From GCA-2728135 sp002728135 (GTDB lineage: Bacteria > Pseudomonadota > Alphaproteobacteria > UBA828), in contig CAXEND010000008.1 in assembly GCA_963997635.1 (NCBI GenBank), positions 1-64,000 on the forward strand: a DNA stretch of 64,000 nucleotides, read 5' to 3'. The notes below the pieces were generated by a model. It was not told where the DNA came from. It did not search any database and was given only the letters and a program-made list of their open reading frames with translations. Shown here piece by piece: positions 26,705 through 35,668 of this stretch; position 1 is the first letter of the stretch, and every line of letters begins with the position of its first letter. The translations under genes were made by a program, and so were the position numbers.

Positions 26705-28300
26705 ATGGCAACCGAAATGGCAGGTTTAGCAAGATTTGAAATGCTGCAGGTAGCGGATGCTGTGGCTAGGGAAAAAGCAATAGAGCCCGAATTGGTTCTT
26801 GAGGCTATGGAGCAAGCTATAACACATGCTGCAAGGCGAAAGTATGGGCAAGAACACGATATAAGGGCAGAAATAGATAGAAAGACGGGGGAAATCCGTG
26901 TAATGCGATATCTTGAAGTTGCTGACCCAATAGAGAATGAGTCCACACAAATTAGTATCCCAGAGGCAAAGGAAAAAAATCCTGCGGCGGAAGTAGGGGA
27001 TTATATTGCAGATCCTCTACCACCTGTAGACTTTGGTAGAATAGCTGCACAAACAGCAAAGCAAGTTATTGTCCAAAAAGTACGTGAGGCTGAAAGATCA
27101 CGACAATATGAAGAATATAAGGATCGTGTTGGAGAGATAGTTAATGGACTGGTCAAACGCTCAGATTTTGGGGGCATAAATTTAGACTTAGGTAAAGCTG
27201 AGGCTGTTGTTAGAAGGGATGATTTGTTACCCAGAGAGTCCTTTAGAAGCGGTGATCGAGTTCGTGGGTATATTTATGATGTTAGACGAGAACAACGAGG
27301 TCCACAAATTTTTGTTTCAAGAACACACCCACAGTTTATGGTGAAGCTTTTTACTCAGGAAGTGCCTGAGATATATGATGGTATTATAAAAATTCAATCA
27401 GTGGCTCGAGATCCTGGAAGTCGTGCTAAAATAGCAGTTATCTCAAATGATGTTAGTATAGATCCAGTCGGTGCTTGTGTAGGGATGCGTGGAAGTAGGG
27501 TTCAGGCAGTTGTTAGTGAACTTCAAGGAGAAAAAATTGATATCATCCAATGGTCTGAGGATCCAGCGACCTTTCTTGTGAATGCACTTGCTCCTGCAGA
27601 AGTAGCAAAAGTAGTACTTGATGAAGAGTCAAAAAGAATAGAAGTAGTAGTTCCTGATGACCAACTCAGCCTTGCTATTGGAAGACGTGGGCAAAATGTC
27701 CGATTAGCTTCTCAGCTCACAGGATGGGATATTGATATAATGACCGAGGCCGAAGAGTCAGACCGACGTCAGGATGAGTTTAAAGCTAGGTCAGATCTCT
27801 TTATTGATTCTCTTGATGTTGATGAAGTAATTGCTCATTTGCTTGTAACTGAAGGTTTTACCGACGTAGACGATATTGCACTGGCAGCAATCGATGAACT
27901 TGCAGTAATAGAGGGTTTTGATAAAGAACTAGCTGGTGAAATCCAAAACAGGGCAAAAGAATATTTAAAAGCTATTGATAGTAAGTTCCAAGATCAACGT
28001 ATTCAACTTGGTGTAAATGATGAGGTGGTTGATATTGAAGGAATGAGGCCAGCGTGGTTAGTAAAACTTGGTGAGGCTGGAATCAAAACTATTGATGACC
28101 TTGGGGACCTTGCAGCAGATGAACTTATTGAAATTTTGGGAGACTTGGCACCCAAATCTGATGTTGCTAACAAGGTCATAATGTCAGCACGAGCTCACTG
28201 GTTTGATGATTCTGAGTCTTCAAATAATTCTGATGAGAGTATAACTGAAGATAGTAATCCAGAAGGTAATATAGATGAATCAGCTAGAGATAAGGCTTGA
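26705..28300 (+). CDS. nusA: Transcription elongation/termination factor NusA
   Basis: NusA binds RNA polymerase and RNA to modulate pausing, termination and antitermination. The 531-residue protein has the N-terminal polymerase-binding domain, an S1 domain (about 135-200), KH1 and KH2 (about 230-345, with CVGMRGSRVQAV and AIGRRGQNVRLAS) and two acidic C-terminal helix-hairpin repeats typical of proteobacterial NusA. It is 5 bp after rimP and 3 bp before ylxR. Confidence 0.97.
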   Translation: MATEMAGLARFEMLQVADAVAREKAIEPELVLEAMEQAITHAARRKYGQEHDIRAEIDRKTGEIRVMRYLEVADPIENESTQISIPEAKEKNPAAEVGDYIADPLPPVDFGRIAAQTAKQVIVQKVREAERSRQYEEYKDRVGEIVNGLVKRSDFGGINLDLGKAEAVVRRDDLLPRESFRSGDRVRGYIYDVRREQRGPQIFVSRTHPQFMVKLFTQEVPEIYDGIIKIQSVARDPGSRAKIAVISNDVSIDPVGACVGMRGSRVQAVVSELQGEKIDIIQWSEDPATFLVNALAPAEVAKVVLDEESKRIEVVVPDDQLSLAIGRRGQNVRLASQLTGWDIDIMTEAEESDRRQDEFKARSDLFIDSLDVDEVIAHLLVTEGFTDVDDIALAAIDELAVIEGFDKELAGEIQNRAKEYLKAIDSKFQDQRIQLGVNDEVVDIEGMRPAWLVKLGEAGIKTIDDLGDLAADELIEILGDLAPKSDVANKVIMSARAHWFDDSESSNNSDESITEDSNPEGNIDESARDKA

Positions 28301-28303
28301 TTT

Positions 28304-28939
28304 ATGGATACCTTAATAAGAAATCTAGGCTTAGATCTAGCAATTAAACAAGATCCTAAGAAGGATAAATCTTCTTTACGTCGTTGCTTAGTATCTCGTC
28401 GTACTATGAATAAAAATGAGATGGTGAGGTTTGTTATTGATCCAAAAGGCGTTGTGGTTCCAGACATTGGATCTAAGTTGCCTGGTAGAGGGTTATGGGT
28501 GGAAGCTAATCGAGAGTCAGTAACATCTGCTGTTGATCAAAATATTTTTACAACTACTGCGAGTAAAGTAACTTCAATTCCTAATGATTTAGTTGGAAAA
28601 GTTGAGAAAAAATTAATGGAGCGTTCAATAAATTGGCTTGGCCTAGCAAGGCGTGCAGGTTTTTTCATTATTGGGCAAGAAAAAGTAAGATCAAAGATTG
28701 ATTTAGGAGTTTTAGCTATTTTAATCCAGGCTTTTGATGGAAGCGAGGAGGAGTTAAAAAAAATGAGAACTTCAGCCAAAAATATTGCCTGTGTTAAAAT
28801 ATTCTCTTCCCAAGAGATATCAAACGTTATGGGGCACTCAAATGTTATACATGGGGCATTGTTAAAGAGTAAATTTGTCATTCCATTTATGGCTGACGTT
28901 GCAAGGTTAGCGGGTTTTCGAAGTATTAAGAATTCTTAA
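28304..28939 (+). CDS. YlxR-like (DUF448) plus L7Ae-like RNA-binding protein
   Basis: The N-terminal half (about residues 20-85) is a DUF448/YlxR domain with RRCLVSRRTMNKNEMVRF and the GRGLWV motif. The C-terminal half (about 105-200) resembles an L7Ae/L30e RNA-binding fold, with LGLARRAGFFIIGQEKV. This fused form is usual in Alphaproteobacteria between nusA and infB. It probably binds RNA in ribosome assembly; no reaction is known. Confidence 0.9.
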   Translation: MDTLIRNLGLDLAIKQDPKKDKSSLRRCLVSRRTMNKNEMVRFVIDPKGVVVPDIGSKLPGRGLWVEANRESVTSAVDQNIFTTTASKVTSIPNDLVGKVEKKLMERSINWLGLARRAGFFIIGQEKVRSKIDLGVLAILIQAFDGSEEELKKMRTSAKNIACVKIFSSQEISNVMGHSNVIHGALLKSKFVIPFMADVARLAGFRSIKNS

Positions 28940-28982
28940 ACTAAATTTAGTGATTTAAAAGAAATGTTTGGGGCACAAGCAG

Positions 28983-31607
28983 ATGACTGAGAAAAAAAGC
29001 GAAAATAATACTCCTGCAAAAAAGCCATTAACGCTAAAGCGTTCCGGTAAACTTGAGTTGAAACAGTCAGTTGATACAGGGCAAGTACGACAAAGTTTCT
29101 CGCATGGTAGGACCCGTCAGGTCGCTGTCGAAGTCAAAAGAAAAAGGGGATCCAAGAGAACTTCAGAAACCTTAGATAAAGCAAATTCTCCCTCCGAAGA
29201 AAATTTACAAGAAACTATTGTAAAGCATAGATTAGATAAATCAGACAAAGATAATAAAAACCAGACTACAGGAGATAAGAAATCGCGTTTTGTTCTAAGG
29301 ACATTGACTGATGATGAAAAAGCCGCTCGTGCTCGTGCTGTTGAAGATGCTGTTAAAGCAGAGAAAAAAGCACGTGTTAATGCAGAAAAGATTGCAGAAG
29401 AAGAAGCTGAAGCAGCTGAGGTCAGAGAGAAGGAGCAATTGCTTGCAGAAAGACGATCTAAAGAGGAAATTGACAGAAAAAAAATAGAAGAAGAAGAACG
29501 TAAAAAAGCTGAAGAAGCCGCTGAAGTTAGACTCAAAGAAGAAGCCCCTGCTCGGGTAAAGGCAAAAACAAAATCAATTGCTGAAGATATAGACGATTAT
29601 GATGAAAATACTTCAAAACGCGATGATGGGCGTGGATCAAAGAAGGGAAAACAGCAGGAACCTAAAAGAATTTCATCGGGCAAGAAGAACCGTGGGCAGT
29701 CTAGAAGACGAAGTGGAAGGCTTACTGTTACGGAAGCATTAGAGGATGGTGACAGAACCGAGCGTGGACGTAGTCTAGCAGCTTTAAAAAGACAAAGGGA
29801 ACGAGAGAGACGAGAGACAGAAACTACCTCAGAGCCTTCAAAACCTATAATTAGAGAGGTAACAGTTCCAGAAAGTATAACTGTTCAAGAACTTTCAAGT
29901 CGCATGGCCGTAAGAGGTGCTGAGGTAGTAAAAACATTATTTAATATGGGAATGCCTGCGACGGTTAATCAATCTGTAGATGCAGATACAGCAGAATTGA
30001 TAGTAACTGAATTTGGGCACAAGATTAAACGTGTAAGTGCTGCAGATGTTGAGATAGGTCTCAAGGGTAATGATGATGATCCAACCAAACTCCTTGTAAG
30101 ACCTCCAGTTGTAACAGTAATGGGACATGTTGATCATGGAAAAACATCACTTCTTGACGCACTTAGGTCTACAGATATTGTTGGTGGAGAGGCTGGAGGT
30201 ATCACCCAACATATAGGAGCATATCAGGTCACCCTTGAGTCAGGAGATAAAATAACCTTTATTGATACACCTGGACATGCAGCGTTTACTCAAATGAGAG
30301 CAAGGGGGGCAAAAGTAACAGATATTGTTATTTTGGTTGTCGCAGCTGACGATGGTATTATGCCTCAGACAGTAGAGGCAATTAACCACGCTCGAGCTGC
30401 AAATGTGCCTATAGTTGTAGCAATAAATAAAATTGATAGTCCTAATGCTAACGCAGATAAAGTTAGAAATGATATGTTACAACATGAGTTAGTGACTGAA
30501 GAATTAGGAGGAGATATTTTAGCTGTAGAGGTTTCTGCTAAGGAAAAAACAAATTTAGATAAACTTGCAGAAACTCTTCTTCTTCAGTCTGAGATATTGG
30601 AGCTTAAAGCCAACCCTGACAGATCTGCGGAGGGCATTGTCTTAGAAGCAAAAATCGATAGAGGTAGGGGTATTGTAGCAAGTCTCTTAGTGCAGAGGGG
30701 AACACTTCATGTAGGAGATATTGTAGTAGCAGGTTCACAATGGGGCAGAATTAGAGCAATGATTGATGATCGTGGAAGTAATGCAACTCAAGTAACACCA
30801 GCAACTCCAGTCGAGATTTTGGGTTTGACTGGGGTTCCTGAAGCTGGTGATGAGTTTGTTGTAGTTGAAAATGAGCGCCGTGCTAGGGAAGTTACAGAAT
30901 TTCGAACATCTCAAGACAGAATTGCACGTTCGGGGGCAGCTCCCTTATCTATAGAGCAAATGTTTGCTGATGCAGGAGAAACCAAGTTACAAGAGATGCC
31001 TGTAGTTGTTAAAGCAGATGTTCATGGATCATCAGAGGCAATTGTAGGTGCTTTGGGTGGTTTGTCTACCGAGGAAGTAGGGGTCCAGGTAGTCCACTCA
31101 GGTGTGGGTGGAATAACAGAGTCTGATGTGACTTTGGCGAAGGCATCTAATGCTGGAATTATAGGCTTTAACGTTCGTGCAAACTCCCAGGCTAAAGATT
31201 TGGCACATCGAGAAGGTATCGATATTCGTTATTATGCTATTATCTATGACGCTGTAGACGACATGAGGGCAAAATTAGAGGGCATGTTAACACCAGATTT
31301 AAGAGAAAAATTTCTTGGAAATGCTTTGGTTCTGCAAGTTTTTAATGTTGGTAAGACCGGACGCGTAGCAGGTTGCCGGGTCACTGACGGTCTAGTGAAG
31401 CGAGGTGCAAAGGTCAGGCTTCTTAGAGATGATATAGTCATACATAACGGGGCACTTAAAACACTGCGTAGGTTTAAAGAAGAGGTTAAAGAAGTTAAGG
31501 AAGGATATGAATGTGGTATGGCCTTTGAAAATTATGATGATTTGAGGGAGAGTGATACTCTTGAATTTTATGAATTAGAAGAAGTTGCTCGTAAACTAGA
31601 AAAATAA
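28983..31607 (+). CDS. infB: Translation initiation factor IF-2
   Basis: IF-2 is the GTPase that brings fMet-tRNA to the 30S subunit. I use the ATG at 28983 (MTEKKSENN, 874 residues); an in-frame TTG at 28968 is less likely. Residues up to about 300 are a low-complexity charged region (Lys/Glu/Arg) typical of alphaproteobacterial IF-2. The G domain shows GHVDHGKTS (G1), DTPGHAAF (G3) and NKID (G4), then domains II-IV end in the fMet-tRNA-binding C2 region. rbfA follows. Confidence 0.97.
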   Translation: MTEKKSENNTPAKKPLTLKRSGKLELKQSVDTGQVRQSFSHGRTRQVAVEVKRKRGSKRTSETLDKANSPSEENLQETIVKHRLDKSDKDNKNQTTGDKKSRFVLRTLTDDEKAARARAVEDAVKAEKKARVNAEKIAEEEAEAAEVREKEQLLAERRSKEEIDRKKIEEEERKKAEEAAEVRLKEEAPARVKAKTKSIAEDIDDYDENTSKRDDGRGSKKGKQQEPKRISSGKKNRGQSRRRSGRLTVTEALEDGDRTERGRSLAALKRQRERERRETETTSEPSKPIIREVTVPESITVQELSSRMAVRGAEVVKTLFNMGMPATVNQSVDADTAELIVTEFGHKIKRVSAADVEIGLKGNDDDPTKLLVRPPVVTVMGHVDHGKTSLLDALRSTDIVGGEAGGITQHIGAYQVTLESGDKITFIDTPGHAAFTQMRARGAKVTDIVILVVAADDGIMPQTVEAINHARAANVPIVVAINKIDSPNANADKVRNDMLQHELVTEELGGDILAVEVSAKEKTNLDKLAETLLLQSEILELKANPDRSAEGIVLEAKIDRGRGIVASLLVQRGTLHVGDIVVAGSQWGRIRAMIDDRGSNATQVTPATPVEILGLTGVPEAGDEFVVVENERRAREVTEFRTSQDRIARSGAAPLSIEQMFADAGETKLQEMPVVVKADVHGSSEAIVGALGGLSTEEVGVQVVHSGVGGITESDVTLAKASNAGIIGFNVRANSQAKDLAHREGIDIRYYAIIYDAVDDMRAKLEGMLTPDLREKFLGNALVLQVFNVGKTGRVAGCRVTDGLVKRGAKVRLLRDDIVIHNGALKTLRRFKEEVKEVKEGYECGMAFENYDDLRESDTLEFYELEEVARKLEK

Positions 31608-31667
31608 CTCATATCAAAGAGTAAATATATATTAGTCAATACATTTCAAATAATTCAAGATCTAGTG

Positions 31668-32072
31668 ATGGTTTCAAAAAAAAAATCAAAAAAAGCTGGG
31701 ATGACTAAACGGCAACTACGTGTAGGAGAGTTGATCAGGGGTGCACTTGTGGATGTATTGTCTAAAAATAGCCTGTATGACCCAATTTTTGAGGAAGTAA
31801 GTATTACTGTTTGTGAGGTGCGTCCAACCCCAGACTTAAGGGTGGCACGTGTTTTTGTTCTCCCATTAGGTGGTGGACAAGAAGAAGATGTTATAGAAGC
31901 ACTTACTCGTGCTTCACTCTACTTAAGAAGTGAGGTAACAAAGCTTATTAGGCTAAAATTTTCGCCAGAACTTAGATTTGAATTAGATCATACTTTTGAA
32001 TATGCCAAGAGAATTGATAACTTGCTAGAGGATGTATTGATCAGTGAAAGAAAAACCGACCAGCAGACATAG
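31668..32072 (+). CDS. rbfA: Ribosome-binding factor A
   Basis: RbfA is a 30S assembly factor with a KH-like fold. I take the ATG at 31668 (134 residues); a GTG directly before it is also in frame. The family pattern of a basic N-terminus, RVGELIRGALVDVL, the central VSITVCEVRPTPDLRVARVFVLPLG strands and RFSPELRFELDHTFEYA-type C-terminal block (here LKFSPELRFELDHTFEYA) is clear. It overlaps truB by 29 bp. Confidence 0.94.
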   Translation: MVSKKKSKKAGMTKRQLRVGELIRGALVDVLSKNSLYDPIFEEVSITVCEVRPTPDLRVARVFVLPLGGGQEEDVIEALTRASLYLRSEVTKLIRLKFSPELRFELDHTFEYAKRIDNLLEDVLISERKTDQQT

Positions 32073-32955
32073 CCATTCTGCTCACGGCTGGTTAGCAATA
32101 GATAAACCATCAGGTTTAACATCTGCAGATGTAGTGGCAAGAGTAAAAAAGTCTTTTATGTTATCCCGAAAATTTAAGGTAGGTCATGCAGGTACTTTAG
32201 ATCCTTTGGCAACTGGGGTACTTCCAGTTGCTCTAGGCGAAGCTACAAAAGTTGTAAGGTTTGTAACAGATAAGACAAAAGAATATGATGTTAGAGTGAA
32301 ATGGGGTGAGTCTAGAGATACTGAAGATTCATCTGGAAAATTAATTGACAAAACAGACTATGTACCTTCAGAGCAGGAAATTATTAAGGCATTACCTAAA
32401 TTCATAGGTGAAATTAAACAAATTCCTCCCAGTTTTTCTGCTATAAAAATTAAAGGACAACGAGCATACAAACTTGCAAGAAAAAATATAAATTTTACTC
32501 TTGAGCCACGATTAGTGCGAGTTGATAGTATATCTTTAATTAACCATGGCTCAGACTTTTCAAATTTTTCTATTATATGCGGAAAAGGTATGTATGTACG
32601 CTCTTTAGTAAGAGATTTAGCTTCATTTTTAGGTAGTTTAGGCTATGTTTCTGTTTTAAGAAGAACAAAAGTAGGTTATTTTGAAGAAGAACATGCGATT
32701 TCTCTGGAAAATCTTGAAACACTCGGGCATAGTGCCGCCCGCCTAGATATTGTTTTGCCCGTTGATTTTGCGCTGGCCGACATCCCGGCGTTAGAATTAA
32801 CAAAAGTCCAAGCCGCCAAATTACGAAATGGTCAACAGGTGGTTGGGTCTTTCTTAGGGGCAGGCATTGTTAGAGCAAAGTGTGGGTCTCAGTTGGTAGC
32901 AATGGCTGAAACAGATGGAATCTGGTTGCGTCCTACGCGCGTTTTTAACCATTAA
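32044..32955 (+). CDS. truB: tRNA pseudouridine(55) synthase TruB
   Basis: TruB makes pseudouridine 55 in the T-loop of tRNAs. The 303-residue protein has the catalytic-Asp motif HAGTLDPLATGVLP near residue 47 and GKGMYVRSLVRDLA near 182, followed by a C-terminal PUA-like segment. The GTG at 32044 overlaps rbfA; the conserved core GWLAIDKPSGLTS begins about 15 residues later. rpsO follows after 14 bp. Confidence 0.95.
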   Translation: MKEKPTSRHSHSAHGWLAIDKPSGLTSADVVARVKKSFMLSRKFKVGHAGTLDPLATGVLPVALGEATKVVRFVTDKTKEYDVRVKWGESRDTEDSSGKLIDKTDYVPSEQEIIKALPKFIGEIKQIPPSFSAIKIKGQRAYKLARKNINFTLEPRLVRVDSISLINHGSDFSNFSIICGKGMYVRSLVRDLASFLGSLGYVSVLRRTKVGYFEEEHAISLENLETLGHSAARLDIVLPVDFALADIPALELTKVQAAKLRNGQQVVGSFLGAGIVRAKCGSQLVAMAETDGIWLRPTRVFNH

Positions 32956-32969
32956 CATTGGAGTATACG

Positions 32970-33239
32970 ATGTCGATAACTACGGAACGAAAATCAGAAC
33001 TAATTACAGAATTTGCTAAAGGTGAATCAGACACAGGTTCCCCTGAGGTTCAAATCGCAATTTTAACAGAGCGTATAAACAATCTTACAGAACATTTTCG
33101 AGGCCATAAAAAAGACCTTCATTCTCGACGTGGCCTTTTAACAATGGTTTCACGACGTCGTAGATTACTCGATTATTTGAAGCGTAAAGATGTAGATCGT
33201 TATACAGAAGTGATCAAAAAGTTGGGACTTAGAAAGTAG
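32970..33239 (+). CDS. rpsO: 30S ribosomal protein S15
   Basis: The ATG at 32970 gives the standard 89 residues starting MSITTERKSELI, with GGAG at correct spacing. The core motif GSPEVQIAILTERINNLTEH and the RRGLLTMVSRRRRLLDYL block are diagnostic. S15 binds the 16S central domain early in assembly and in E. coli represses its own translation through a leader pseudoknot; the 14-bp gap to truB leaves little room for that here. Confidence 0.97.
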   Translation: MSITTERKSELITEFAKGESDTGSPEVQIAILTERINNLTEHFRGHKKDLHSRRGLLTMVSRRRRLLDYLKRKDVDRYTEVIKKLGLRK

Positions 33240-33245
33240 CTTGTT

Positions 33246-33288
33246 AGATTAGGTTACAGGCTTTTATAGTTTTAATCTCTTAATTTTT
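33246..33288 (+). terminator. Weak terminator-like hairpin after rpsO
   Basis: AGATTA (33246-33251) pairs with TAATCT (33273-33278) across a 21-nt loop, followed by a T6 run. The stem is short and the loop long, so it may only attenuate read-through into pnp. The 202-bp rpsO-pnp gap also contains a perfect TATAAT at 33299-33304, with no good -35 in front of it. Confidence 0.35.
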
Positions 33289-33441
33289 TGGAGGGAGCTA
33301 TAATGTAATACTCTTGGCTGGCCATAAATATTTGCCAATAACCATGAAAGTAAGGAATTAGTTAAGTAAAACGTATTTAAAAATAATGATTTTGTGACCC
33401 AGTTGCATACGGCGTTTGGGTTGAGGACGAAGGAATAGCTA

Positions 33442-35556
33442 ATGTTTAATATTACAAAAAAAGAAATTGAATGGGCTGGAAGTAAGTTAATATTGGAAAC
33501 TGGTCGTATAGCACGTCAGGCAGATGGAGCTGTAATAGCAACCCTTGGAGAAACTACTGTTCTGTGTACAGCGGTAGCTCAAAAGGAAGTTAAAGAAGGT
33601 GTCGATTTTTTTCCTTTAACAGTAAATTATGAGGAGAAAGCCTACGCCGCAGGAAAAATACCTGGAGGTTTTTTCAAGCGAGAGGGTAGGCCAACAGAGA
33701 AAGAAACTTTAGTTTCACGGCTAATAGATCGTCCTATAAGACCCCTTTTTGCTAAGGGTTTTTATAATGAAACACAGGTGATATGTACTGTTTTAAGTCA
33801 TGATATGGAAAATGACCCTGATATTGTTGCCCTAATAGGTGCATCAGCAGCATTAACCATTTCAGGTATCCCTTTTCTAGGACCAATTGGGGCATGCCGT
33901 GTAGGTTACAAAGATGGGGAATATCTTATTAATCCAAAGATTGTTGATAGAGATAGTAGTGATTTAGACTTAGTCGTGGCAGGTACTCAAGAAGGGGTAT
34001 TGATGGTTGAGTCAGAAGCTACAGAGCTTTCAGAAGAAGTTATGCTTGGTGCCGTGAATTATGGTCATCAGCAAATGCAGCTAGCGATAGAAATGATAAT
34101 TAGTTTTGCAGAAACCTGTGCAAAAGAACCTTGGGATTTACCAGATCAAATTGAAGATAGTAAATTTATTGCTAAGGTGAAGTCATCAACAGAGAAAGGC
34201 TTAAGAGAAGCATACTCTATTAAGTCTAAATCAGAGAGGCAGGAGGCTATTGCTGGGGTTAAATTAAAAGCAATTGAGAATTTGTCAGATGGTGAACAGG
34301 GACCAAGTGGTGATGACGTCATTGCTGAATTAAAGAATCTTGAAAAAGAAATTGTGAGAGGGCAAATTTTGGATACAGGAGGGCGAATCGATGGTCGTTC
34401 TACAGTTGATATCAGGCCGATTGAATGTTCTGTTGGGGTTTTGCCACGAAGCCATGGTTCTGCACTTTTCACACGTGGAGAGACACAAGCTCTTGTAATA
34501 ACTACTCTTGGGACAGGTCAAGATTCTCAGATAATGGATACATTGGAAGGTGAATATCGAGAAAATTTTATGCTGCACTACAATTTTCCACCCTACTCGG
34601 TTGGTGAAGCTCGCTTCTTGAAGGGCCCTGGTCGACGAGAAATTGGTCACGGAAAACTTGCTTGGAGAGCTATTCATCCTCTTTTGCCAGATGAAGAAGA
34701 ATTTCCATATACTATTCGTATAGTTTCAGAAATTACAGAATCTAATGGCTCCTCTTCTATGGCAACGGTTTGTGGGTCTTCACTCTCGATGATGGATGCT
34801 GGTGTTCCACTCAATAAGCCGGTAGCAGGGATAGCTATGGGTTTAATAAAAGAAGGTGAGAAGTTTGCGGTGTTATCTGATATTCTTGGAGATGAAGATC
34901 ATCTAGGAGATATGGATTTCAAAGTTGCGGGCACTAGCCAAGGCATTACCGCACTGCAAATGGATATTAAAATCACAAGTATTACAACCGAAATAATGGA
35001 GACTGCATTATCTCAAGCTAAAGATGGTCGGATGCATATTCTAAGTGAAATGGAAAAAGCATTATCTGTTGCTCGAGATAGTGTAAGCGATAAGGCACCT
35101 AGAATAACAATAATACAAATTTCAAAAGATCGTATAAGAGATATAATAGGTCCTGGTGGAAAAGTAATAAGAGAGATTTGTGAAACCACAGGGACAAAGA
35201 TTGATATTGAAGATGATGGCACTATTAAGGTTGCAGCAGTTGAAGGCGAAGCATCTGAAGCAGCATTAAAGATGATTCAAGATATTGTAGCTGAGCCTGA
35301 GGTTGGGGAAATTTACAATGGCAAGGTAGTAAAAATAATGGATTTTGGTGCCTTTGTAAATTTTCTTGGTAAAAGGGATGGCCTTGTGCACATTAGTGAA
35401 ATATCGCAAGAACGAATAAAATCCGTATCTTCAGTGCTTAATGAAGGACAAGAAGTCAAAGTAAAAGTTTTGGGTATTGACGATCGTGGAAAAGTTAAAC
35501 TAAGTATGAAAATGGTGGATCAAGAGACAGGACAAGAAATTAGCTCTGATGCATAA
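33442..35556 (+). CDS. pnp: Polyribonucleotide nucleotidyltransferase (PNPase)
   Basis: PNPase degrades RNA phosphorolytically 3' to 5' and can add tails. The 704-residue protein has two RNase PH domains (GRIARQADGAV and GGFFKREGRPTEKE in the first; RSHGSALFTRGETQ and SSMATVCGSSLSMMDAG in the second), then KH (RDIIGPGGKVIREI, near 555) and S1 (GKVVKIMDFGAFVNF, near 625). Length is standard. It follows rpsO as usual but with a 202-bp leader, a likely site of autoregulation. Confidence 0.97.
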   Translation: MFNITKKEIEWAGSKLILETGRIARQADGAVIATLGETTVLCTAVAQKEVKEGVDFFPLTVNYEEKAYAAGKIPGGFFKREGRPTEKETLVSRLIDRPIRPLFAKGFYNETQVICTVLSHDMENDPDIVALIGASAALTISGIPFLGPIGACRVGYKDGEYLINPKIVDRDSSDLDLVVAGTQEGVLMVESEATELSEEVMLGAVNYGHQQMQLAIEMIISFAETCAKEPWDLPDQIEDSKFIAKVKSSTEKGLREAYSIKSKSERQEAIAGVKLKAIENLSDGEQGPSGDDVIAELKNLEKEIVRGQILDTGGRIDGRSTVDIRPIECSVGVLPRSHGSALFTRGETQALVITTLGTGQDSQIMDTLEGEYRENFMLHYNFPPYSVGEARFLKGPGRREIGHGKLAWRAIHPLLPDEEEFPYTIRIVSEITESNGSSSMATVCGSSLSMMDAGVPLNKPVAGIAMGLIKEGEKFAVLSDILGDEDHLGDMDFKVAGTSQGITALQMDIKITSITTEIMETALSQAKDGRMHILSEMEKALSVARDSVSDKAPRITIIQISKDRIRDIIGPGGKVIREICETTGTKIDIEDDGTIKVAAVEGEASEAALKMIQDIVAEPEVGEIYNGKVVKIMDFGAFVNFLGKRDGLVHISEISQERIKSVSSVLNEGQEVKVKVLGIDDRGKVKLSMKMVDQETGQEISSDA

Positions 35557-35668
35557 TACTCTATAGGTTTGTGTCTTTCGTCACTGTTCTCTTGCCTTTT
35601 GCTACTTTACTAACCATGTTTAAGTTGTAAGTTTATAATATAATTTCCACAATAGATTGGATTAGGAT

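Noticed and set aside
29117..29536. Minus-strand Ser/Ala-rich frame of 139 residues inside infB
   Set aside because: It is antisense to the low-complexity Lys/Glu region of IF-2, which generates such frames by composition.
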